This document shows positions 7,474 to 14,481 of a DNA stretch of 19,960 nucleotides, one piece after another (the stretch's first letter is position 1; each line of letters opens with the position of its first letter). The stretch covers positions 1-19,960 of the forward strand of contig DKZT01000036.1 in the NCBI GenBank assembly GCA_002493755.1, in the 5' to 3' direction. The stretch is from Ruminococcaceae bacterium UBA7067 (GTDB lineage Bacteria > Bacillota > Clostridia > Oscillospirales > Acutalibacteraceae). The translations under genes were made by a program, and so were the position numbers. The notes under the pieces are model-generated. The model ran no database searches. It was not told the origin of the DNA and worked only from the letters and a program-made list of their open reading frames with translations.

Positions 7474-8517
7474 ATGCCAAAAGTAAGCATAAAGAGTATA
7501 GATGAAGTAACAAGGGAAACGCTGACTGCCTGCGGCGTATCAGAGCAATCCGTGGAAACAGTGCTGGATACCATTCACTATGCAAATCGCTGCGGTATTC
7601 CAACGCACGGCATCGGTCGCCTTCCTTTATATGTTAAGAAAATAAAAGCAGGACATTTTAATCCAAAGGATGATGTAAAGACTGTAATGGATTCTGATGC
7701 TGTTGCAATTTTGGATGCAAATGGCTGCTTTGGACAGGTTGCGGCAAAATATGCGATAGACCTTGCTCTGCAAAAAGCAGAGCAGTACGGCGTAGCGGTT
7801 GTCGGTGTGCGAAACAGCAACAATTTCGGTACAGCCGGCTATTACGGCGATTATGCGGCGAGAAAGGGTATGGCGGCGTTTGTGTTTGCTAACGCTGCGC
7901 CTGCGATTGCTCCAACGGGCGGAAACAAGACAATTTTCGGCACAAATCCATTGTGCTATGCATTTCCCGGCTCTGACAGTAACAATCCAATCGTGTTGGA
8001 TATGGCAACCACTGTTGTAGCAAGGGGAAAGGTGCGGCTTGCGGCTAAGAATGGTGAAAAAATTCCTTTGGATTGGGCTACCGATTCGACAGGAAAACCA
8101 ACCGATGACCCGAACGAAGCACTTAAGGGAGCGTTACTTCCGATTGCAGGCTATAAAGGCTATGGTTTATCTTTGTTTGTCGATGTGTTTGCAGGACTGC
8201 TGACCGGGTCAGCGTATGCCGGCGACGTAAAACCGCTCAGTAAGATGGATGCCGACTCAAACAACGGCCATCTCTTTGTTGTGATTGATACTAAGCGTTT
8301 TATGAGTGAAGATGAGCTGAATGATCGTGTAAATCGTTTTTATGCATCAGTTAAAGCCTGCGGTGAGGAAGGGGCAATTCTTCTTCCGGGAGAGCCTGGA
8401 TATAATATGATGGCTGAACAGACAGATGCAGTGACGATTTCTGCAAAGCAGTTTGAAGAGGTAAATGAGATTGCAGAAAGTGTCGGAGCAGCGGCACGGC
8501 TTGTGGAGGTGCAGTGA
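7474..8517 (+). CDS. Malate/L-lactate dehydrogenase family (Ldh_2) oxidoreductase
   Basis: NAD(P)-dependent oxidoreductase of the non-Rossmann family that includes archaeal malate dehydrogenase, ureidoglycolate and sulfolactate dehydrogenases and 2,3-diketogulonate reductase; it interconverts 2-hydroxy and 2-oxo acids. The 347-residue length is typical. Present are the catalytic histidine in PTHGIGRLP (H45), the FGQVAAKYA helix, ANAAPAIAPTGG, GTNPLCYAFP, VLDMATT and KGYGLSLFVD. The conserved S-x-H-(F/Y)-G motif reads NSNNFG, with Asn at 117 instead of His. Its stop overlaps the next start by one base, so it is translationally coupled to the ATP-grasp gene. It probably sets the oxidation state at C2 of an acid made in this pathway. 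AGGTGAGG at 7458-7465 supports the start. Confidence 0.92.
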   Translation: MPKVSIKSIDEVTRETLTACGVSEQSVETVLDTIHYANRCGIPTHGIGRLPLYVKKIKAGHFNPKDDVKTVMDSDAVAILDANGCFGQVAAKYAIDLALQKAEQYGVAVVGVRNSNNFGTAGYYGDYAARKGMAAFVFANAAPAIAPTGGNKTIFGTNPLCYAFPGSDSNNPIVLDMATTVVARGKVRLAAKNGEKIPLDWATDSTGKPTDDPNEALKGALLPIAGYKGYGLSLFVDVFAGLLTGSAYAGDVKPLSKMDADSNNGHLFVVIDTKRFMSEDELNDRVNRFYASVKACGEEGAILLPGEPGYNMMAEQTDAVTISAKQFEEVNEIAESVGAAARLVEVQ

Positions 8518-9788
8518 TGAATGATCTGAATAAACCTGTGGCATTGATTCTTGGCGGAACAATACCGCATTGTGAGTTAATACGCCAGTTACGCGACCGA
8601 GGATATTATACAGTCCTCATTGATTATTTGGACGATTCTCCGGCAAAAGCTGTAGCCGATTGCCACGTTCAGGAAAGCACCCTGGATAAGGAAAAGGTTT
8701 TAGAGGTTGCGCAGAAAATGAATGCGCAGCTGGTAATCTGCGGTTGTGTGGATCAGGCGAATATTACAGCCTGCTATGTGACGGAAAAATTGGGCTTAAA
8801 GCCGCCTTACAGCTATGAAACCGCATTGGCAATTACAAATAAAGGTGTAATGAAGCGGGTTATGATGGAAAAGGGAATCCCGACATCAAAGTATATTTAT
8901 GTCGATTCTGAAACTGAGCTTCCGAAGGTTTCACTTCGTTACCCTGTAATGGTTAAGCCTGCCGACAGCAATTCTGCCAACGGTGTTAAAAAAGCTGCAA
9001 GCGAAGATGAAATGAAAATCTATCTTAAAGATGCAGTTCAGATAAGCAGAAACGGACGCGCTATCATTGAGGAGTTTGTTTCAGGACAGGAAATCAGTGC
9101 GTATTGCTTCGTTAAAGACCGTAAAGCAAAGCTTTTAATGACTGCTGAGCGTATCAGTGTTTTGGACGGAGAAGACCGGGTTATTAAATGCTATTCGTCT
9201 ATTGCTCCTGCAAGAATATCCGACAGAGCAGAAAAAGAGGCTGAAAATATTGCTACTCAAATTGCACAGGCATTTGATCTTGACAATACAGCGTTGTTTT
9301 TCCAGGGAATTGTAAACGGAGATCGTATTGATGTAATTGAATTTGCTCCTCGTCTTGGCGGCGGTGTTTGCTTTAAGACAATAAAAGAGAATACGGGCTT
9401 TGATCCTATATCCGCAATTATTGATTCATGGGAAGGCAAGACGGTTGATTTTGCTAAATATAATGCACCTTCAAGGCTACTGGTAGTTAATACAATCTAT
9501 GGAAAAGACAGTACATTTGACCATATTGAGGGTGTTAATACTGTTCTTGAAAGCAATTTGGCGGTGGCGTTTTATCAGATTCGCACCAAAGGCGATAAGC
9601 TTGACAACAGTCGCGCAAGCAGCAGCAGGGTAGCCTTTTTTATTGTGGATGCTGCTGATGAAACAGAGCTTTTACATAAGGTTCATAGCGTATATGAAGC
9701 TGTGAAGATTGTTGATATTGACGGTAATAATGTCATCAGAAAAGATTTGAATCTTGAAAGTTTATGGGAACAAGTAAAGATTAAATGA
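8517..9788 (+). CDS. ATP-grasp ligase (carbamoyl-phosphate-synthase-like), second in cluster
   Basis: Soluble ATP-dependent acid ligase with three parts: a Rossmann-like pre-ATP-grasp domain (VALILGGTIPHCELIRQL onward, about 1-100), the ATP-grasp domain with K147 in YPVMVKPADS and E185/E186 in AIIEEFVSGQE, and the metal-binding segment VIEFAPRLGGG (E275, R279). The C-terminal lid region is about 290-423. It is unrelated in detail to the first ATP-grasp at 3964, so the cluster has two distinct ligases. GGAGG at 8505-8509 is seven bases before ATG 8517, which overlaps the preceding TGA by one base; a GTG at 8514 is the less likely start. Relatives form amide or peptide bonds through acyl-phosphates. 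It sits within the organic-acid genes and so probably activates their product. Confidence 0.88.
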   Translation: MNDLNKPVALILGGTIPHCELIRQLRDRGYYTVLIDYLDDSPAKAVADCHVQESTLDKEKVLEVAQKMNAQLVICGCVDQANITACYVTEKLGLKPPYSYETALAITNKGVMKRVMMEKGIPTSKYIYVDSETELPKVSLRYPVMVKPADSNSANGVKKAASEDEMKIYLKDAVQISRNGRAIIEEFVSGQEISAYCFVKDRKAKLLMTAERISVLDGEDRVIKCYSSIAPARISDRAEKEAENIATQIAQAFDLDNTALFFQGIVNGDRIDVIEFAPRLGGGVCFKTIKENTGFDPISAIIDSWEGKTVDFAKYNAPSRLLVVNTIYGKDSTFDHIEGVNTVLESNLAVAFYQIRTKGDKLDNSRASSSRVAFFIVDAADETELLHKVHSVYEAVKIVDIDGNNVIRKDLNLESLWEQVKIK

Positions 9789-9809
9789 TAAAGGAGAATA
9801 TTTCGAGCT

Positions 9810-10955
9810 ATGAAGCACCATTTGTATAATAAGGAATTTCCGTTTGTAGTTGAACCTATGGAGTTCGATAAGTACACAGATCGCTCTTTGCTGCAATACT
9901 GTCTGGGTGCGACTATGTATATGCCGGGAAATAAGGATTTTGCGCAGGCGATTTTGGATCAGAAATATCTGGGACTTGCCTCAATGGTAATGTGTTTTGA
10001 AGACGCCTGCAGAGAAGAGGATGTTCCGAGTGCGGAGCTGAATTCGATTGCTTTGCTTGATACTATCAATGCAGCTATTGACGAAGGAACATTTGATTAT
10101 AAAAATCTGCCGCTTATTTTTTTCCGAGTGAGGAATGTTGAGCAGTTCAAGCACTTTGCGTCAATGCTCAAACCGGAGCATATCCGATTGATCACAGGCT
10201 TTAATTTTCCTAAGTTCAATATCTCGAACGGTGAAGCTTATTACAGCCACTTAGCCGAGCTGAACGAAAAATTCGGCGAGATACTTTACGGTATGCCGAT
10301 CATCGAGGACAGATGCGTGGCTTTTAAAGAAACCAGATTAAACGAGCTTATCGGTATTAAAAAGATACTTGATAAATTTGAACAGCTTGTTCTTAATGTG
10401 CGTGTTGGCGGAACAGACTTTTCTTCCTGCTTTGGTGTACGCAGAGGTATAAGCTATACCATCTATGATATTATGACTGTAAGAGATTGTCTGATGGATA
10501 TTCTGAATGTGTTCAGCAGAGATAATCTCTATACAGTTTCAGGACCGGTTTGGGAATACTTCAGAGCTGAAAAGAAGATGAGATTTGAACCGCTTCCTGA
10601 ATTTGATTTTACAACGGCTTTGATTAAGCATGACCCAATTATGAATGACGCTGTCGATGGTTTGCTCAGAGAACTGATACTTGATAAGGCAAACGGATTT
10701 ATCGGCAAGACTATTATTCATCCTACACACTTAAATTATGTCAACGGTATGCTCGCAGTAACTCGAGAGGAATATGAAGATGCAGTGCAAATTATGCACA
10801 CATCAGGCGGAGTAATTAAAAGTGCAAATGCAAATAAAATGAATGAAATCGGTCCACATAAAAACTGGGCAGAGAAGCTGTATTATCGTGCTCAGGCTTA
10901 TGGCGTTGTAGAGAATGAATCCAGCTATTTGCAGTTGTTTAACCCCCAAAAATAA
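9810..10955 (+). CDS. HpcH/HpaI aldolase / citrate-lyase beta-like C-C bond lyase (TIM barrel)
   Basis: A TIM-barrel lyase of the CitE/HpcH superfamily, 381 residues, longer than classical CitE (about 290). Family landmarks in order: LGATMYMPGNK, MVMCFEDACRE (the metal/acid strand), IFFRVRN, LITGFNFPKF, YGMPIIED, LNVRVGGTDFSSCFGVRR, SGPVWEYF and GKTIIHPTHLNYVNG. The RVGGTDF-FGVRR and GPVWEYF signatures match, from memory, the 'C-C_Bond_Lyase' group described in tellurium-resistance (Ter) operons rather than CoA-ester lyases. The reaction would be aldol- or Claisen-type making or breaking of a C-C bond next to a keto acid. It lies 21 bases after the ATP-grasp stop and 12 before the hydro-lyase beta subunit. 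The substrate is unknown. Confidence 0.87.
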   Translation: MKHHLYNKEFPFVVEPMEFDKYTDRSLLQYCLGATMYMPGNKDFAQAILDQKYLGLASMVMCFEDACREEDVPSAELNSIALLDTINAAIDEGTFDYKNLPLIFFRVRNVEQFKHFASMLKPEHIRLITGFNFPKFNISNGEAYYSHLAELNEKFGEILYGMPIIEDRCVAFKETRLNELIGIKKILDKFEQLVLNVRVGGTDFSSCFGVRRGISYTIYDIMTVRDCLMDILNVFSRDNLYTVSGPVWEYFRAEKKMRFEPLPEFDFTTALIKHDPIMNDAVDGLLRELILDKANGFIGKTIIHPTHLNYVNGMLAVTREEYEDAVQIMHTSGGVIKSANANKMNEIGPHKNWAEKLYYRAQAYGVVENESSYLQLFNPQK

Positions 10956-10967
10956 GAGGTAAATGTT

Positions 10968-11468
10968 ATGAAGAAGTTATCTACCCCTTTTACTGAAGCT
11001 GACATAGCTCAACTGGATGTAGGGGATATGGTATATATTTCCGGATATATTTTCTGCGGAAGGGATGCTGTACTTCCTAAGATTGTAAACGAAGTTAAAA
11101 CCGACAGATTAGATAAAAAAATCGACCTAAAAGGAAATGTAATTTTTCATACAGCGGTAAGCCCTGCCGGAGTAGGTCCGACCAGCAGCAATAAGCTTGA
11201 AATTGAAGCAAGTATGATTCCTCTTTCTGATGCAGGAATTAAGATGCATCTTGGGAAGGGGAAAATCAAAGAAGAAACAGTCGCTGCGTTGGCACAGCGC
11301 AATGCAGTGTATGCAGTAATTCCTCCTGTTACGGCGTTGCTTGAAAGCAAAACTACGGAAAGAGTTTGCGTTGCACACGAGGAGCTTGGAATGGAGGCTC
11401 TTTACAGAGTAAAGGTTGAGGATTATCCTGTTATTATTGCTGCCGCAAAAGGGAGGAGCATATACTGA
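10968..11468 (+). CDS. Fe-S hydro-lyase beta subunit (class I fumarase C-terminal / tartrate dehydratase beta type), divergent
   Basis: Beta half of a two-subunit iron-sulfur hydro-lyase that adds or removes water on a dicarboxylic acid; it should pair with the alpha subunit encoded next. The 166 residues follow the family plan: a swivelling domain beginning LDVGDMVYISGYI, a GRDAVL motif (R32, D33), VSPAGVGPTSSNKLE (70-78), HLGKG (95-99) and a C-terminal EELGMEALYRVKVEDYPVII. Two consensus positions differ: RD-x-AH lacks its histidine (VL instead), and the arginine of GPTT-x-x-R is lysine (K76). The substrate is therefore probably not simple fumarate. Gene order is beta before alpha, and the stop overlaps the alpha ATG by one base, ensuring balanced synthesis. 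Confidence 0.85.
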   Translation: MKKLSTPFTEADIAQLDVGDMVYISGYIFCGRDAVLPKIVNEVKTDRLDKKIDLKGNVIFHTAVSPAGVGPTSSNKLEIEASMIPLSDAGIKMHLGKGKIKEETVAALAQRNAVYAVIPPVTALLESKTTERVCVAHEELGMEALYRVKVEDYPVIIAAAKGRSIY

Positions 11469-12319
11469 TGGATTACGAAAAGATAGTGAACAAGGTGTCA
11501 GAAGCCTTAGTGACGGCAGGTTCAACCTTTAGCGAAGACAAAATAAGAGCTTATAAGAGAGCAATTAATAGGGAAAGTAACCCTCAGTCCAAATGGGTAA
11601 TGGAGCAGATACTCGAAAATGCCTATGTAGCTGCGCAAAACAGAGGACCGCTTTGTGATGATACCGGAATCCCGCATATATATCTGGAGGTTGGAAAGAA
11701 TCACTCGGTAAGCGGAGAAATGATTTCTGCAATACACGAGGGCATTGCGAAAGGTTTAAGAACATTACCCGGCCGTCCTATGGCGATTAAGGGCAATGAC
11801 GAGCAGAGGTTAGATCAGTCAGGCGGATTGAATGAGGACTCCGGCGCTCTGCTTCCGGCTCCGATACAAATCAGAAATGTTGATGAAGATGTACTTCGTG
11901 TATATGTTTTGATGGAGGGTGGAGGTCCTGCTATAAGAGGAAAAGACTACCGTGTATTCCATAAACACAGTGTAGACACAGTCGTTGCGGAGATTGTTGA
12001 GTGGGCTAAGGAAGCCGTTGCACAGCTTGGCTGCTCGCCCTGTACGCTTGCAGTGGGTATTGGCAGATCTCATTATGAAGCTGCTGCTATGATGATGGAG
12101 GCGCAGGTACACGGAAATTATGACATTCAGAGTAACTTGGAGAAAAAAATCACAGATGAAGTGAATAAGGCAAATATAGGTGCTCTTGGACTCAAGGGTG
12201 ATACTTCTGTAATAGCAACATTTTTAAAGGTCGGTCCTCAAAGAGCCAGTGGTGTAAGGGTTGTTTGTTTAAGACCGTGCTGTTGCTTTGAGCCGAGAGT
12301 GGCATTCACAGATCTGTAA
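11468..12319 (+). CDS. Fe-S hydro-lyase alpha subunit (class I fumarase N-terminal / tartrate dehydratase alpha type), divergent
   Basis: Carries the [4Fe-4S] cluster of a class I fumarase-type hydro-lyase. The 283 residues include C63 in GPLCDDTGIPH (family consensus CQDTG, so Gln is Asp here), an EGGGPAIRGKDYRVF segment in place of the usual KGGGSEN, the LGCSPCTLAVGIGRSHYEAA region (C189/C192), GLKGDTSVIATF, and an unusual cysteine-rich end, VVCLRPCCCFEPR (C267 and C271-C273). Three separated cysteine sites can bind the cluster, so it looks functional. The motif changes match those in its beta partner. A GGGAGGAG site just before the overlapping start supports ATG 11468. It is the last gene of the organic-acid block; the transferase gene follows after 18 bases. 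Confidence 0.85.
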   Translation: MDYEKIVNKVSEALVTAGSTFSEDKIRAYKRAINRESNPQSKWVMEQILENAYVAAQNRGPLCDDTGIPHIYLEVGKNHSVSGEMISAIHEGIAKGLRTLPGRPMAIKGNDEQRLDQSGGLNEDSGALLPAPIQIRNVDEDVLRVYVLMEGGGPAIRGKDYRVFHKHSVDTVVAEIVEWAKEAVAQLGCSPCTLAVGIGRSHYEAAAMMMEAQVHGNYDIQSNLEKKITDEVNKANIGALGLKGDTSVIATFLKVGPQRASGVRVVCLRPCCCFEPRVAFTDL

Positions 12320-12337
12320 ATTGAGGGGTACAAGAAG

Positions 12338-13174
12338 ATGACATTTAATGATACTGAACGAATAATTTTGGCGAGATACATAGCTGAGGATAATTTAGAG
12401 CATGCCAATGAGGTTTCAGCTTCTGTAAATGTAAGGAATACAATTTATAGTAAGTATGTAAAGCGTATAATCGATATTATTTTATCTGGGCTGGCACTGC
12501 TCATAACCTTACCAATCAACCTGATAATTGCCGTTGTAACCATTTTTGATGTCGGCAGACCGATATTTTTTCATCAGAAGCGCATTGGTAAAGATTGCAA
12601 GGAGTTTGAAATTACTAAATTTCGAAATATGACAAACGACACAGATGAACAAGGAAATCTGTTACTGCCTAAAGACCGTGTTACAAAATGGGGAAAATTT
12701 GTCCGTAAGACTTCCTTGGATGAGCTGTTGAATTTCTGGAGTATATTTAAAGGCGATATGAGCCTGATAGGACCAAGACCACTTACGTGTAATTATTTGG
12801 AAAGATATTCGCAACGGCACAAGATGCGACACGCCGTTCGTCCCGGTTTGGAATGTCCACACATCATAAAGACTGCACCGTCAGGCTCTAAATGGCAGGA
12901 TCAATTTGAAAATGACATCTGGTATGTTGAAAACGTTAGCTTTATTACTGATGTAAAAATGGTTTTCAGCTTGATTCGATTAGTGTTTGACCGCCAGTCA
13001 ACTGCGTCACGAGGCAGTGCAAAAAGAGGCGCATTTATGGGATATGATGAAAACGGGGTTGCTATGAATAATTCCGATATACCTGAAAAGTATATAGAGC
13101 GTATGTATGGTGAGTACGGACAGAAAATTTCCAAAGAATCATTAGAATCCAAAGAAACTGTTTCAAATGTCTGA
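12338..13174 (+). CDS. Polyprenyl-phosphate sugar-1-phosphate transferase (bacterial sugar transferase)
   Basis: Starts repeat-unit synthesis by moving a sugar-1-phosphate from a nucleotide sugar to undecaprenyl phosphate at the inner face of the membrane. It is of the short monotopic type: a soluble N-terminus of about 40 residues, one hydrophobic re-entrant helix at about 43-70, FFHQKRIGKDCKEFEITKFRNM, the catalytic Asp-Glu pair in TSLDELLNF (D128-E129), MSLIGPRPL (141-149) and RPGLECP. The 278-residue protein is longer than the roughly 200-residue core, with a hydrophilic tail after about residue 235. A GAGGGGTA site precedes the ATG. It starts the assembly block directly after the hydro-lyase genes. 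The sugar cannot be predicted with certainty; an amino-deoxy sugar from the first block is possible. Confidence 0.94.
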   Translation: MTFNDTERIILARYIAEDNLEHANEVSASVNVRNTIYSKYVKRIIDIILSGLALLITLPINLIIAVVTIFDVGRPIFFHQKRIGKDCKEFEITKFRNMTNDTDEQGNLLLPKDRVTKWGKFVRKTSLDELLNFWSIFKGDMSLIGPRPLTCNYLERYSQRHKMRHAVRPGLECPHIIKTAPSGSKWQDQFENDIWYVENVSFITDVKMVFSLIRLVFDRQSTASRGSAKRGAFMGYDENGVAMNNSDIPEKYIERMYGEYGQKISKESLESKETVSNV

Positions 13175-13266
13175 TTTGATTTCAAATAGCAAAGTTGAGA
13201 TGATATATGTTTGTAGGTGCTTCCGTTGTGTTGGATTGATGTGTTATTCTAAGGTGAGGTTTTATT

Positions 13267-14415
13267 ATGACAAAAAAGATTAAGATTGCGTTGATAATCC
13301 GAGGATTTCACAGTGGTGGAATTGAAAAAGTATTTGAATCCTATTATTCTAATATGGATTTATCGCCTTATGAAATACATATCGTGACAAATATGAAAAA
13401 TATGCCTGACAGACAGTCGATATTTGAAAAGATGGGGTGTATTATTCATTCCCTGTCACCAATGCGGGGCCATAAGTTTAAATGGAAGAATATTGCTGAG
13501 TACAAGCAGTTGTTCAGAGAAGAGAAATTTGACATAGTTCACAGCAACGTGCCGGATAATCTTTTTCCTCTTTATTTTGCAAAAAAAAACGGAGTGCCTG
13601 TCAGAATCCTACATGCACATAATTTGTATACAGATGATTTTGGCTCAAAGAATAAAATTGTTGCGGCTCTTTTTCGCAAAGGCTTTGCAATAAATACTTC
13701 AAACGCTACGAAGCTTGTCGCTGTGAGCCGACTTGCGGCGGAAACTGCATTTGCAAAAAGAAGCGGAGAAGCAGTGATACTTAAGAATGCTATCAATCCT
13801 GAAAAATTTCAATTTAACCGAATGACAAGAGAAAAAATCAGAAAGCAGTTGGGTGTTTCGGAACAGGAGGTGCTGTTTGGGCATATCGGACGCTATGAGA
13901 ATAATCAAAAGAATCAGGAGTTTGTCCTGAATTTGTTCAGAAAAGTTTTGGACAGGCACGACAACTGCAAGCTTGTTATGATCGGAGAAGGCGCTTTACG
14001 AAGCAAATTTATGGAAATGGCGGAAACTCTTGGAATTGGTGAAAAGGTTATTTTCACAGGGGCAATTCCGAATGTAAACGAGTACTTATCAGCTATGGAT
14101 ATTTATTTATTCCCTTCACGCAAGGAGGGTCTCGGAGTTGCAGGCGTTGAGGCTCAGACGTCGGGTGTAAGATGTATTTTTTCCGATAAGATACCAAATG
14201 AAGCAAAGGTTACAGAGGATTTGATTGTTCTCGGTATTGAAGGGGAAAAGGCGATTTCCGAGTGGATGGAACAGATAGAAATTATGCTGCCGTCTGTTCT
14301 GCTTCGCAAAGAAGACGATAGAAAAAAAGCTTTGGAGCAGGTTAAGACTGCCGGATATGATATTCGGATAGAGGCTGAAAAGCTGGCGGATTTATATCAT
14401 AAATCAAAATGCTGA
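13267..14415 (+). CDS. GT4-family glycosyltransferase
   Basis: A retaining GT-B glycosyltransferase that adds a sugar to the lipid-linked repeat unit on the cytoplasmic side. The 382 residues show an N-domain with the acceptor-side loop GFHSGGIEKV (13-22), FDIVHSNVPDN and ILHAHN, then the donor domain with FGHIGRYENNQKNQ (204-217), MIGEGALRSKF, VIFTGAIPNVNEYLSAMDIYLFPS, and the EGLGVAGVE motif with E287 and E295 spaced as the family E-x7-E pair. It is the only classical glycosyltransferase in the window, so either the repeat unit is very short or further transferases lie outside. A 92-base gap precedes it, containing no recognisable promoter. AAGGTGAGG lies before the ATG. Sugar specificity is unknown. 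Confidence 0.94.
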   Translation: MTKKIKIALIIRGFHSGGIEKVFESYYSNMDLSPYEIHIVTNMKNMPDRQSIFEKMGCIIHSLSPMRGHKFKWKNIAEYKQLFREEKFDIVHSNVPDNLFPLYFAKKNGVPVRILHAHNLYTDDFGSKNKIVAALFRKGFAINTSNATKLVAVSRLAAETAFAKRSGEAVILKNAINPEKFQFNRMTREKIRKQLGVSEQEVLFGHIGRYENNQKNQEFVLNLFRKVLDRHDNCKLVMIGEGALRSKFMEMAETLGIGEKVIFTGAIPNVNEYLSAMDIYLFPSRKEGLGVAGVEAQTSGVRCIFSDKIPNEAKVTEDLIVLGIEGEKAISEWMEQIEIMLPSVLLRKEDDRKKALEQVKTAGYDIRIEAEKLADLYHKSKC

Positions 14416-14481
14416 GTTATTGGTAGAATATTAGGTTGTATGGCGTTATGTTGTGAAAAGTAATAAGGGGTAAAGAAATCA

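Noticed and set aside
13175..13266. Possible promoter in the 92-base gap before the glycosyltransferase
   Set aside because: No TTGACA/TATAAT-like pair with 16-18 base spacing could be found; only a short ATTTGATTTCAAAT palindrome is present.
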